A stretch of DNA of 64,000 nt from Saccharothrix sp. NRRL B-16314 (GCF_000716595.1 NZ_JNXC01000008.1:1-64000), one strand, 5' to 3'. Numbered from the stretch's first letter, positions 49,903 to 58,720 are shown. Notes: generated by a model from the sequence alone, not told the origin. A program made the numbers and translations.

Positions 49903-50025
49903 ATGGAGCAGATCCTCGAACTGACCGACGCCGAACTCGACACCGTCGTCGGCGGCCAGGGCAGCGACCCCAGCACCTGCGCGTCGTCCCCGGACGGCGT
50001 CTGCGTGTGCAGCGCCACCGTGTGA
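49903..50025 (+). CDS. Double-glycine leader precursor peptide (bacteriocin/RiPP-like, 40 aa)
   Basis: ATG at 49903, with GGAGGTG nine bases upstream and only five bases after the exporter stop. The leader MEQILELTDAELDTVVGG (1-18) has the ELxxxELxxVxGG pattern cut by C39 peptidases after Gly18. The core (19-40) is 22 residues with three Cys at 26, 34 and 36 (C-X7-C-X-C), Asp 22 and 31, and a hydrophobic end. No LanM, radical SAM, YcaO or other modifying enzyme is adjacent. The core could be disulfide-bonded, metal-binding, or modified by a distant enzyme. Confidence 0.88.
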   Translation: MEQILELTDAELDTVVGGQGSDPSTCASSPDGVCVCSATV

Positions 50026-50061
50026 CCCGGACCGACCCCGTGCAGGTGGTCGGGACACCAA

Positions 50062-50108
50062 CCGGGGTGTGAGCGGGCCAGCTTGACCCTGGCCCGCTCA
50101 CACCCCGG
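50062..50108. terminator. Strong hairpin terminator after the peptide operon
   Basis: A perfect 20-bp stem (50062-50081 with 50089-50108) with loop CTTGACC, 36 bp after the peptide stop. Confidence 0.85.
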
Positions 50109-50231
50109 CCCTGACGGGACCGGCGAGGCCGGCCCTCGGCTCATCCTTCCAGCTACCCGGCCCCACCTCGACCTCCGGATTTCCGGGTACCGCACCGGGA
50201 GCCCGTCCCCGGTGGCGTCAACGCACCGCAG

Positions 50232-50864
50232 TCACCGGACGGGTGCTCCGGTCGGCGCGTACCGCGGGCGCCCGGCGGGCCGGTAGACCTGGATCGCCAC
50301 GCCCTTCGAGTCGACCCGCGACCCGACCAGGTCGAGCGCGAGGTCCGGGCCGGCCGCCGGGAACAACCGCGCCCCCTGGCCGACGACCACCGGGATCACG
50401 ACCAGGGTCAGCTCGTCGACCAGGTCGTGCTCCAGCAGCCACCGGATCAGGGCGCCGCTGCCGTGCACCTGCACCTCACCGCCCGGCTCGGCCTTCAGCT
50501 CCCGGACGGCGGACACGAGGTCACCGGACAGGACGGTCGTGCCCGACCACGCCGGATCGGTGAGCGTCGTCGACGCCACGTACTTGGGCCGCGCGTTCAA
50601 CGCCTGCAGGACGGGCTCCCAGCCGGGCACGTCCCGGGCCGCCAAGGTCCCCCACGAACCGGCGAACAGCTCGTAGGTGCGCCGGCCGAACAGGAACGCG
50701 TCGGCACGCCGGTAGGTCTCGTTGATCGACGCGCGGGTCTCGTCGTCGCCCTTGCCCCTGGCCCACCCGCCGCGCTCGAACCCGCCCCGGCGGTCGTCCG
50801 ACGCGGCACCGTTGCCCTGCATCACCCCGTCGACGGTCACCTGGGTCATGGTCGTCAGCTTCAT
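50232..50864 (-). CDS. RibD C-terminal-domain/dihydrofolate-reductase-like protein
   Basis: 210 residues from ATG 50864. KLTTMTQVTVDGVMQGNGAASDDRRGGFERGGWA, ADAFLFGRRTYELFAGSW, PKYVASTTLTDPAWSGTTVL, GEVQVHGSGALIRWLLEHDLVDELTLVVIPVVVGQGARLF are typical of the small DHFR-fold reductases common in actinomycetes. The substrate is unknown. It is followed on the same strand by no linked pathway; the MmcQ-like gene lies 114 bp upstream. Confidence 0.9.
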   Translation of the reverse strand: MKLTTMTQVTVDGVMQGNGAASDDRRGGFERGGWARGKGDDETRASINETYRRADAFLFGRRTYELFAGSWGTLAARDVPGWEPVLQALNARPKYVASTTLTDPAWSGTTVLSGDLVSAVRELKAEPGGEVQVHGSGALIRWLLEHDLVDELTLVVIPVVVGQGARLFPAAGPDLALDLVGSRVDSKGVAIQVYRPAGRPRYAPTGAPVR

Positions 50865-50978
50865 GTTCGCGCGTCCCCTGCTCGGTGCCGGCCCCTCGCG
50901 GGCGGCCTCACCACTGCTACGAACACGACCGCCCCGATCCGACACCGCCGCCCGGATGTCGACCCGGTGCGGGCACCG

Positions 50979-51338
50979 TCACCCCGGACCACCGGGATGG
51001 GCGAGGTCGTAGGCGAGGGACAGCTTCCGGGGCACCACCATCCGCCACGCGTCCACGACGAACTCGCGGGCCTCGGCCGGGTCCAGCGCCGCGAGTTCCG
51101 CGCCGACCCAGTTGAACCGCATGTCCGACTCCGCCGGCAGCCGGAACTTCCCCGGCTCGCCGGCGACGAGCGCGGCGCGCTCCTCCTTCGGGAACGCGAA
51201 CCCCATCACCGCCTCGTCGAGGGAGAACGCGACGTAGACGATCTGCTTGACCCGGAACTTCAACCGGCCGCGCACGTAGACCGGGTAGGAGCGCTCCAGT
51301 TCCGAGCCCAGTGCGCGAACGTCCTCCACCACCGCCAT
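50979..51338 (-). CDS. MmcQ/YjbR-like small protein
   Basis: 119 residues from ATG 51338. ELERSYPVYVRGRLKFRVKQIVYVAFSLDEAVMGFAFPKEERAAL and MRFNWVGAELAALDPAEAREFVVDAWRMVVPRKLS follow the MmcQ/YjbR fold, which often has DNA-binding-like character. Its specific role is not known. It lies 10 bp after the saccharopine-dehydrogenase-like gene on the same strand and is probably cotranscribed with it. Confidence 0.82.
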   Translation of the reverse strand: MAVVEDVRALGSELERSYPVYVRGRLKFRVKQIVYVAFSLDEAVMGFAFPKEERAALVAGEPGKFRLPAESDMRFNWVGAELAALDPAEAREFVVDAWRMVVPRKLSLAYDLAHPGGPG

Positions 51339-51348
51339 GACCCACCCC

Positions 51349-52389
51349 TCACCCGAGGACGCGCGCCGCCCCGGACCTGACCGCGACGGCACCGGCGTCC
51401 CGCTCCAGTGTGGCAAGGACGTCGGCGGCGTCGAACGCCTCGCCGGGCGCCGCGGCACCCACGGTCCGGTGACGTCCCCCCAGGAGCCGGACGGCGCCTT
51501 CCACGACGATCGGCGCGGAGACGGCGTAGATGTCTCGCCCGGTCGCCGTCATCCGCAGCGCGTCCCCGCCGCGCCGCACCACCACGTCCACCACGAACCG
51601 CTGTGCCGATCGCCCGTGCTCGTCGGTCGAGGCCGGCGCCGGCGTGGCGGCGTCACGCAGGTCGTCCAGCGCGGCGGTGTTCAGGTACGACCGCAGCTCG
51701 CCCACGTCGAGGTGGCGGTCGATCGTGATCACCTCGGAGAACGGCAGCTGCACGACCGGCTGGTCACCGAGCGGCGACGGGTAGGACCAGGTGCGGGACG
51801 GTGCGGGGCTCTCCAACGCGGTCAGCGCGCCGCCGCGGATCACCTGGCGGGTCGCGGTGTTGCGCGTCCCGGTGGCCCGGGTGCCCGCGGTCGGCCACCA
51901 GCGGTCCAGGCCGATCGCGACCTCGACCTCGTCTGCTCGCGAACCACCGCCGAGCGCGGCCGTGACCAGCAGGTCGGCGAGACCGCCGTAGAAGGCCATG
52001 GCGGGGACGACGGCGACGCCCGCGGCCCGAGCGGGTGCGTCGAGCTCGCGGTAGAGCGCCGCCACGACCGGCTGCTCGGCGGTGACGTCGAGGTAGTGGG
52101 CACCGGCCCCGACCGCGGCGTGGGCGAGCGGGAGCGCGGTGTCGAGGAACGGCCCGGCGCAGTTGACGACCGCGCCGGTGCCGGCCACCGCCCGCCGGAG
52201 CACGTCGGGCTCCTCGATGCCCACCACCCGGCGTTCGAGGGCGGCGTGTCGGGGCGGGACGGCGGCCAGGCGCTCGGCGCTGCGGCCGGCCAGCACGGGA
52301 ACGAGGTCCCGCCGCAGCAGCTCGTCGACGACGAAGCGCCCTGTGTGACCGGTGGCGCCGTAGACGAGGACTCGATCGGTTGCGTTCAC
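51349..52389 (-). CDS. Saccharopine-dehydrogenase-like NAD(P)-binding protein
   Basis: 346 residues from GTG 52389. The Rossmann motif VLVYGATGHTGRFVVDELLRRDL opens the protein, followed by VVNCAGPFLDTALPLAHAAVGAGAHYLDVTAEQPV, the hallmark of saccharopine dehydrogenase/trans-acting enoyl reductase-like proteins. The C-terminal part is variable (ALESPAPSRTWSYPSPLG). The reaction is unknown. Divergent from the GlxA-type regulator, which may control it. Confidence 0.87.
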   Translation of the reverse strand: MNATDRVLVYGATGHTGRFVVDELLRRDLVPVLAGRSAERLAAVPPRHAALERRVVGIEEPDVLRRAVAGTGAVVNCAGPFLDTALPLAHAAVGAGAHYLDVTAEQPVVAALYRELDAPARAAGVAVVPAMAFYGGLADLLVTAALGGGSRADEVEVAIGLDRWWPTAGTRATGTRNTATRQVIRGGALTALESPAPSRTWSYPSPLGDQPVVQLPFSEVITIDRHLDVGELRSYLNTAALDDLRDAATPAPASTDEHGRSAQRFVVDVVVRRGGDALRMTATGRDIYAVSAPIVVEGAVRLLGGRHRTVGAAAPGEAFDAADVLATLERDAGAVAVRSGAARVLG

Positions 52390-52447
52390 GACACCATCGT
52401 CGGGCGCGACACCGGTCCGGCACGAGTGTCTGGAACGACGCTGGTCG

Positions 52448-52461
52448 TACACTATGAGACG
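52448..52461 (+). promoter_or_regulatory. -10 element for a leaderless transcript
   Basis: TACACT at 52448-52453 is seven bases from the GTG at 52461, the spacing expected if transcription starts at the start codon. No Shine-Dalgarno sequence is present. Confidence 0.5.
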
Positions 52462-53405
52462 TGCCCAGGGTCGCCCTCGCCGTGCACGGCTCCGCGATGC
52501 TCTACGAGATCGCGATCGCCTCCGAGGTCTTCGGCGTCGACCGCTCGGAGCTGTCCCCCACCGGCAAGTGGTACGACCTCGTGGTCTGCACCGCCGACGG
52601 CGCACCGCACCCCTGGCTGCCGCACCTGCCGACCACGTCGTACGCCGGGATCGCCCACGTCGACACCGTCGTCGTGCCATCGTCCGACGACCTCGACGAC
52701 AACCCCGACCCCGCCCTCGTCGACGCGCTGCGCGCCGCCCACGCCCGCGGCGCCCGCATCGCCTCCCTGTGCACCGGCGCGTTCGTCCTGGCGGCGGCCG
52801 GAGTGCTCGACGGCCGGGCCGCGACCACGCACTGGATGCACGCCGACGACCTCGCCCGCCGCTACCCGCAGGTCGACGTCCGGCCCGACGTGCTCTACGT
52901 CGACGAGGGCGACGTGCTCACCTCCGCCGGCAAGACCGCTGCCCTCGACCTCTGCCTCCACCTGGTGCGCCGCGACCTCGGCGCCGCCGCCGCCAACGGC
53001 ATCGCGAGGCGGCTCGTCGTGCCCGCCCACCGCAGCGGCGGCCAAGCGCAGTTCATCGCCCCGCCCGCCGAGCCGCGCAACCCGGACGGCCTGGCGCCCA
53101 CCCTGGAGTGGGCGCGCGCCCGCCTCGACCGGCCCCTGACCGTGCGCGACCTCGCCGCGCACGCCAACCTCAGCACCCGCCAGCTCGCCCGCCGGATGCG
53201 GGCGGAGCTCCAGGCCGGGCCGCTCGACTGGCTGCACCACCAGCGGATCGCCCGCGCCCAGGAACTCCTCGAACGCACCGACGCCTCGATCGACCACGTC
53301 GCGACCAGCTGCGGCATGGGGACCGCCACCACCCTGCGCCGCCACTTCCACCGCGTCCTCGGCGTCACCCCGACGGCCTACCGGGCGACGTTCCGCCTGG
53401 AGTGA
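52461..53405 (+). CDS. GlxA-type AraC-family regulator (DJ-1/PfpI + AraC HTH)
   Basis: 314 residues. N-terminal DJ-1/PfpI domain (~1-180): ALAVHGSAMLYEIAIASEVFGVDR, VVVPSSDD, SLCTGAFVLAAAGVLDGRAATTHWMHADDLARRYP with the nucleophile-elbow Cys. C-terminal AraC domain: LTVRDLAAHANLSTRQLARRMRAELQAGPLDWLHHQRIARAQELLERTDASIDHVATSCGMGTATTLRRHFHRVLGVTPTAYR. Likely regulates the divergent saccharopine-dehydrogenase-like gene. Probably translated from a leaderless mRNA. Confidence 0.93.
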   Translation: MPRVALAVHGSAMLYEIAIASEVFGVDRSELSPTGKWYDLVVCTADGAPHPWLPHLPTTSYAGIAHVDTVVVPSSDDLDDNPDPALVDALRAAHARGARIASLCTGAFVLAAAGVLDGRAATTHWMHADDLARRYPQVDVRPDVLYVDEGDVLTSAGKTAALDLCLHLVRRDLGAAAANGIARRLVVPAHRSGGQAQFIAPPAEPRNPDGLAPTLEWARARLDRPLTVRDLAAHANLSTRQLARRMRAELQAGPLDWLHHQRIARAQELLERTDASIDHVATSCGMGTATTLRRHFHRVLGVTPTAYRATFRLE

Positions 53406-53495
53406 CACCGCCGCGCGACCACCGCCCGCCACACCGTCCACATCGGACAGTCGTCGGCGATCGACCGCCCGCAACAGTTTCGCGATGCTTGTGGC

Positions 53496-53512
53496 GCGGT
53501 GTTCGACACCGC
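53496..53512. promoter_or_regulatory. 17-bp palindrome upstream of a secreted hydrolase
   Basis: GCGGTGT-TCG-ACACCGC is a perfect palindrome, 42 bp before the start at 53555 and next to a possible -10 (TAGAACT). It may be an operator. Confidence 0.5.
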
Positions 53513-53554
53513 TAGAACTGGTCGGTCGCCGTTCGATTCGGGAGGGGATCGCAC

Positions 53555-56245
53555 ATGCGCTCGATCGGACTGTTGTTACCCGTGTTGCTGACGGCTGCTC
53601 TCGCCACACCGATCACGGCCACCGCACAGGCCCGACCAGCGCCGGACTCGCCGCCGCCGGGATGGGCGATCACCGGCGAGCGGCTGGCGTGGACGGCGCC
53701 CGCGCCGGTCCCACCGGGCGGCGCGGCGGTCGAGTTCTGGGACGGCGACCGGCTGCTGGGCGTGCCGCGCCCGTCCGCCGACCTGCGCACCTACACCCTC
53801 GACGCGGCAGGGGTCGGTGAGGCCGACGGATTGCAGGTGCGGGTCTCGGGCCGGCGGTTGGACGCCGCCGAACCCGAACCCCCGTCGACCACGGCCAACG
53901 TGACACCGACCGCGCCGCTACCCGCGGGTGACGTCGACCCCGGCACCCCCGGCCCGTTCGCCACCCGCACCGGGGAGTACGACCTCGACCCGATCGCCGT
54001 ACCCGGCTACCCCGTGCCGCTGGAGATGACGGCCGTCGTCGTCGCGCCGACCGACGCACCGGGCACGCGCCCCCTCGCGCTCTTCCTGCACGGCAGGCAC
54101 ATCACCTGCTACGACGGCACCGTGATGCTGCTGGAGTGGCCCTGCCCGGTGAACGCCAAGCCGGTGCCGAGCCACCGCGGCTACCTCCAGGCCCAGCGGC
54201 TGCTCGCCTCCCAGGGCTACGTGACGGTGTCGGTGTCGGCCAACGCGGTCAACGCCCACGACACGCTCGACTTCGAATCCGGCGCGGGGGCGCGGTCGGC
54301 GCTCGTCCGCGCCCACCTGGCCAAGTGGGCCAACTGGGCCGGTACCGGCCGCGATTCCGCACCCGACGTGGTCCGCGCCGCGCCCGTCGCCGACCTGGGG
54401 AAGGTGCTGCTGGTCGGGCACTCCCGGGGAGGCGAGGGCGTCAACCGCGCCGCGATCGACAGCCTCTCCCCCGCACCGGGCGACGGCCCGGCGCGCTGGA
54501 CCGTCAAGGGCACCCTGCTCATCGGCCCGACGATCTTCGGGCACAACCCCGCGCCCGACGTGCCGTCCGCGACGATCCTGCCCGGCTGCGACGGCGACGT
54601 GTCCGACCTGCAAGGTCAGCTGTTCGTGGACGCGACCCGCGGGGTCGGCCGGGGAACCGCGCTGCACAGCGCCCTGTACTTCGTCGGCGCCAACCACAAC
54701 TTCTTCAACACCGAGTGGACGCCCGGACAGGCGGAAGCACCGGCCCAAGACGACTTCCGCGACACCTTGGTCGACGCGGTGTGCTCACCGGGCACCGCCA
54801 CCCGGCTCACGGCCGTGCAGCAGCAGACCGCCGGCGCCACCTACATCGCCGCCGCGGCACGCCTGTTCGTCGCGGGCGACCAGCGGGTGCTGCCGCTGCT
54901 GGACGGATCGGGCGTCCGCGCACCCTCCGCCGACCCCGCACGGGTGCTCGCCAACGCCGTCGGCGGCGCGCGCTCCCCCCTCGTCGTACCCGACGAGACG
55001 ACCTCGGCGACCGGGTCCGCACGGGTGTGCGCGCAGGTCTCGGCCGACCCGGCCGCGGCGTGTGTCGACCCGGCCGTCAGCCGCCCGTCGCCGCACTTCA
55101 CCCGGTTCAACCGGATGGTCGCGGAACCCGGCCGGTTCGCCGTGGCGCTGCGGTGGACCGCCGACGGGCAGGCCGCCACCGTGCGCCCCGGCACGCCGAT
55201 GTCCCTGGCCGGGGCACGACACCTGGCGCTGAGGCTGGCCGTGCCGCCGAACACCACCGCCAACCGCTTCACCGTGGCCGTCACCGACGCGGCCGGGCGA
55301 CGCGCGCAGCTGGGCACGGTGACGCTGGACGGACTGCCCGCCACCGAACGGCTGTCCGCCAACTGGGCGCAGGAAGTCCGCGTGCCGCTGCCGCCCCGCG
55401 GGCTCGACCTGCGCCACATCACCGAACTCGAACTCGTACCCCACGGCGGCTCCGGACAGGCGTGGCTCATCGACGCCCACGGCCGCGCGCCCGGACTGCC
55501 CCTCGCCCGCCCGGTGGCCCTGCCGCGCGTCGACGTCGGGGCGCTCACCGTCGCGGAAGGCGACTCCGGCACGCAGACCATCCGGTTCCCCGTCTCGGTC
55601 ACCGGCGACGGCGCGGGTTCGGTGCGGGTGTTCGTCCAGGACGAGGACGGCCGCGCGTACACCCACGAACTCGTGGCGATCGAACCCGGACAGCACCTCG
55701 TCGAGATCCCGGTGCAGGTCACCGGCAACACCCGCTGGAGCCTCGGCGCGAAGCGCGTCGTGCTGGCCAAAGCCGTGCGGGGCGCGGTCGTCGGCCACTA
55801 CACCGACAGGTTGACCGTGCCGAACGACGACCCGCTCCCGACCATCACCGCCACCCCCGTCACCGACGCGGTCACCGAGGGCGGCACCCTGACCTGGCGG
55901 GTGACGCTGTCCTCGCCGGCCGACTCGAACATCACCGTCGCGGGCAAGCCCATGGCACCCGGAGAGGCCGAGCTGTCCACCACCGACGTCGACGAGGTGT
56001 GGTTCCGCCAGCGCGTCTTCCAGGAGGACCCGCTGCCGTCACGGCCGCTGTCGAGCACCGGGTTGGAGGTGATCGCGTACTTCCAACGCGGCGAGGTGAA
56101 CAAGGACGTCTCCGTCCTGACGGTCACCGACGCGGAAACCGAACCCGTCGAGCACATCCGCTTCGACCTTGCGACGCGCACACCGGGCCAGATCGCTGTC
56201 CCGATCTTCGGCACGATCACCGACACCGCAGCAAGCGGGCGGTGA
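53555..56245 (+). CDS. Large secreted alpha/beta hydrolase with C-terminal beta-sandwich domains
   Basis: 896 residues with GGAGGGG upstream. A signal peptide (IGLLLPVLLTAALATPITATAQA) is followed by a fibronectin-like segment, then an alpha/beta hydrolase (~140-420): LFLHGRHITCYDG, GHSRGGEGVNRAA with nucleophile Ser, ILPGCDGDVSDLQ (Asp) and GANHNFFNTEW (His). The remaining ~450 residues contain a jelly-roll-like section and Calx-beta-like repeats (LTVAEGDSGTQTIRFPVSVTGDG, VTEGGTLTWRVTLSSPA). The substrate is unknown; the shape suits a polymer- or ester-degrading exoenzyme. A TTA codon at 53576-53578, inside the signal peptide, suggests bldA-dependent expression. Confidence 0.85.
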   Translation: MRSIGLLLPVLLTAALATPITATAQARPAPDSPPPGWAITGERLAWTAPAPVPPGGAAVEFWDGDRLLGVPRPSADLRTYTLDAAGVGEADGLQVRVSGRRLDAAEPEPPSTTANVTPTAPLPAGDVDPGTPGPFATRTGEYDLDPIAVPGYPVPLEMTAVVVAPTDAPGTRPLALFLHGRHITCYDGTVMLLEWPCPVNAKPVPSHRGYLQAQRLLASQGYVTVSVSANAVNAHDTLDFESGAGARSALVRAHLAKWANWAGTGRDSAPDVVRAAPVADLGKVLLVGHSRGGEGVNRAAIDSLSPAPGDGPARWTVKGTLLIGPTIFGHNPAPDVPSATILPGCDGDVSDLQGQLFVDATRGVGRGTALHSALYFVGANHNFFNTEWTPGQAEAPAQDDFRDTLVDAVCSPGTATRLTAVQQQTAGATYIAAAARLFVAGDQRVLPLLDGSGVRAPSADPARVLANAVGGARSPLVVPDETTSATGSARVCAQVSADPAAACVDPAVSRPSPHFTRFNRMVAEPGRFAVALRWTADGQAATVRPGTPMSLAGARHLALRLAVPPNTTANRFTVAVTDAAGRRAQLGTVTLDGLPATERLSANWAQEVRVPLPPRGLDLRHITELELVPHGGSGQAWLIDAHGRAPGLPLARPVALPRVDVGALTVAEGDSGTQTIRFPVSVTGDGAGSVRVFVQDEDGRAYTHELVAIEPGQHLVEIPVQVTGNTRWSLGAKRVVLAKAVRGAVVGHYTDRLTVPNDDPLPTITATPVTDAVTEGGTLTWRVTLSSPADSNITVAGKPMAPGEAELSTTDVDEVWFRQRVFQEDPLPSRPLSSTGLEVIAYFQRGEVNKDVSVLTVTDAETEPVEHIRFDLATRTPGQIAVPIFGTITDTAASGR

Positions 56246-56363
56246 CAGGCGGACCCACCGATCCGCACCCGCCGCCCCAAGGTTCCCTCCACACGATCCC
56301 CTCGACACGGTCAACGCCGACACCTTCCGCCGCCGCACCACCACACCCTCGGAGACAACCCCC

Positions 56364-57179
56364 ATGGCCGATTTCGCTGCCGCCGTCGCACCACGGGCCT
56401 CCATGCTGGTGGCGGACGACGGCACCGAGATCGCCCACTACCGCTGGGAACCGGACGCCGGGACCGAGCCGCACCCCGTTCCCGTGGTGCTGCAGCACGG
56501 TTTCGCCGCCCACGCGATGGTCGAGTGGGTCGATCCCGGCGTGGTGGCGGCCCTCACCGCCGACGGGCGGAGCGTCGTCGGCGTCGACGCGCGCGGTCAC
56601 GGGCGGTCGGGGAAGTCGGCCGACCCGGCGCGTTACGGCGAACCCCGCATGGTCCGCGACCTGTGCGCGATCATCGACACCCTCGACGTGCCCTCGGTGG
56701 ACCTCGTCGGCTACTCGATGGGAGCGATCATCGCCCTGCTCACCGCCGCGGCCCGGCCCGACGTGCGCAGGCTCGTCGTCAGCGGCGTCGGCGCCGGGAC
56801 CGTCGAGGTCGGCGGCGTCGACACCCGCGTGCTGCCCAACGACGTCTTGGCCGAAGCGCTCCTGGCCGTCGGCCCGACACCCGTGCCACCCGAGGTCGCC
56901 GGTCTGCGCGCGTTCGCCGAAGTGGTCGGAGCGGACCTGCCCTCCCTGGCCGCGCAGGCCCGCTCCGCCCACCAGGGCGGCATCGACCTCACCGCCGTCA
57001 CCGCCCGCACGCTGGTGATCACCGGCGACGACGACCCACTCGCCCGACGCCCCCACGTCCTCGCCGACGCCCTCCCCGACGCCCGGCTGCTGGTGGTGGC
57101 CGGCGACCACGGCACCACGCTCGGCAACCCCGACTTCACCTCGGCCGTCGTGGAGTTCCTGGGCGGTCGACGCGGCTGA
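56364..57179 (+). CDS. Alpha/beta hydrolase
   Basis: 271 residues from ATG 56364, with CGGAGA upstream. VVLQHGFAAHAMVEW, GVDARGHGRSGKSADPARYG, VDLVGYSMGAIIALLTAA (nucleophile Ser in GYSMG), TGDDDPLAR (Asp) and VVAGDHGTTLGNP (His) give the complete catalytic triad. No signal peptide. The family includes esterases and hydrolases of small molecules; its substrate cannot be told. It follows the secreted hydrolase gene by 118 bp on the same strand. Confidence 0.88.
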   Translation: MADFAAAVAPRASMLVADDGTEIAHYRWEPDAGTEPHPVPVVLQHGFAAHAMVEWVDPGVVAALTADGRSVVGVDARGHGRSGKSADPARYGEPRMVRDLCAIIDTLDVPSVDLVGYSMGAIIALLTAAARPDVRRLVVSGVGAGTVEVGGVDTRVLPNDVLAEALLAVGPTPVPPEVAGLRAFAEVVGADLPSLAAQARSAHQGGIDLTAVTARTLVITGDDDPLARRPHVLADALPDARLLVVAGDHGTTLGNPDFTSAVVEFLGGRRG

Positions 57180-57193
57180 CGACCGCCATCCCG

Positions 57194-57223
57194 TGCTAAA
57201 AGAATCAGCGCATCCTTTTAGCA
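57194..57223. terminator. AT-rich inverted repeat
   Basis: TGCTAAAAG (57194-57202) and CTTTTAGCA (57215-57223) pair exactly with a 12-base loop, 15 bp after a hydrolase stop. The low GC content stands out. It may terminate transcription or act as an operator for the RICIN gene 215 bp downstream. Confidence 0.45.
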
Positions 57224-57437
57224 ATCCACAAAGCACACCGCCCGCCCCACCCGCACGTCCGATGCGAAACATTTTCGGCGCGTCTTGACCGCGCGAAATC
57301 CGTCCACCACAGTTTGAAGAATGCGACCGGCATTCCCCGGATTGCCCACGCGGACGTAATCGCGTCCGTCGCAAGCGGCCGTTCGGACGTTGCCCGTGCC
57401 GCGGTCTGCCCCCACCTCGACGAAGAGGAGCACACCC

Positions 57438-57968
57438 ATGGCCGGACCAGGCCACCACCCGCCCACCGCCGTCCACCACGCCCGCCGGCGTCGCTTGGTC
57501 GGTGTCACCGCCGTCGTCGCCGTGCTGCTCGGCGGGCTGATGGCGGCGTTCGCCGCGGCACCCGCGTCCGCGGCGACCGTCGACACCAACGCGTGGTACG
57601 CGCTGGTCAACCGCAACAGCGGCAAGGCGTTGGACGTCTACAACCTCGCCATGAACGACGGCGCACGCATCACCCAGTGGACCCGCACCAACGGCACGAA
57701 CCAGCAGTGGCAGTTCGTGGATTCGGGCAACGGCTACTACCGCGTGAAGTCCCGGCTTTCGGGCAAGGTGCTCGACGTCCACAACTACTCCACCGCCGAC
57801 GGCGGCCCGATCGTCCAATGGGCCGACAACAACACCACCAACCAGCAGTTCCGCCTCGCCGATTCCGACAACGGCCACGTCCGCCTGATCAACCGCAACA
57901 GCAACAAGGCGGTCGAAGTCCAGGGCGCGGCCACCAACGACGGCGGCAACATCGTCCAGTACCCGTGA
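57438..57968 (+). CDS. Secreted RICIN-domain protein, truncated at its C terminus
   Basis: 176 residues with GAGGAG upstream. A basic start and signal peptide (RRRLVGVTAVVAVLLGGLMAAFAAAPASA) are followed by two and a half ricin repeats ([64 protein letters not shown]). It stops at TGA 57966-57968, just where the intact relative at the start of the window continues with [12 protein letters not shown] and a catalytic domain. The last 99 bp before the break are nearly identical to bases 35-133. It probably once continued into the hydrolase domain now encoded in another frame. Confidence 0.85.
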   Translation: MAGPGHHPPTAVHHARRRRLVGVTAVVAVLLGGLMAAFAAAPASAATVDTNAWYALVNRNSGKALDVYNLAMNDGARITQWTRTNGTNQQWQFVDSGNGYYRVKSRLSGKVLDVHNYSTADGGPIVQWADNNTTNQQFRLADSDNGHVRLINRNSNKAVEVQGAATNDGGNIVQYP

Positions 57969-58707
57969 AGGCGCGTACGCCGACAACCGCTTCACCGTGT
58001 TCCGCCCGTCCGACCCCCAGGCCCTCGGCCGCCCCCTGCCCGTGGTGGCCTTCGGCAACGGCGCCTGCGCGCACACCAACAACAGCGAGGTCACCCAGCT
58101 GCTGACCGCCGTCGCGTCGAAGGGCTTCGTCGTGGTGGACATCGGCTCGGTCAACGGGTCCGCCAACGGCCTGCCCAGCGGCAGCCCCATCCCCTCGCTG
58201 CTGACCGACGCGATCACCTGGGCCGAACGCGAGCAGAACCGCTCCGGCGCAGCGCTGTCCCAGCGGCTCGACCTGACCAGGGTGACCACCGCAGGCCACT
58301 CGTGCGGCGGCCTGGAAGCCCTCATCGCCGCCCAGGACCGCCGGGTCGACGCCACCGTCTCGCTGAACAGCGGCCTCTTCGCCGACGGCTCCTTCGGCTA
58401 CTCGCGCTCCGAGTTGAGCAAGCTCCACGCACCCGTGCTGTACATGGACGGCGGCCCCTCCGACATCGCCTACGAGAACACCCGGGCCAACTACAACCTG
58501 ACCACCGTTCCCACCGTCCTGGCCGAACACCCCCAGGCCGGGCACGGCGGCTTCATCACCGGCTACCAGATGACCGACGGCGTGACCACGTTCGTCCACT
58601 TCCTCGACATGGTCCTCAACGGCAACCAGACCGCCCGCACCTACATCCTCGACCCGTCCGGACTGGCCTCCAAGGCGCCTTGGACGGTGGCCAAGAAGAA
58701 CTTCTGA
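57961..58707 (+). pseudogene. Alpha/beta hydrolase domain disconnected by frameshift/deletion
   Basis: From codon 57961 the frame reads EGAYADNRFTVFRPSDPQ, so homology starts before any start codon; the first usable one is GTG 57997 without a ribosome site. The body has VVAFGNGACAHTN, TTAGHSCGGLEALIAAQ (nucleophile Ser), YMDGGPSDIA (Asp) and AGHGGFITG (His), so the triad is intact. It lacks its own signal peptide and linker. It appears to be the catalytic half of a RICIN-hydrolase exoenzyme separated from its export signal by a deletion. Expression by re-initiation is possible but the product would stay inside the cell. Confidence 0.7.
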
Positions 58708-58720
58708 TCGCGCACCCGGC

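Noticed and set aside
47276..50101. 941-aa minus-strand open frame
   Set aside because: Antisense to the C39-ABC exporter, whose catalytic and ATPase motifs are all in the plus-strand frame; the shadow is Gly/Arg/Gln-rich without motifs.
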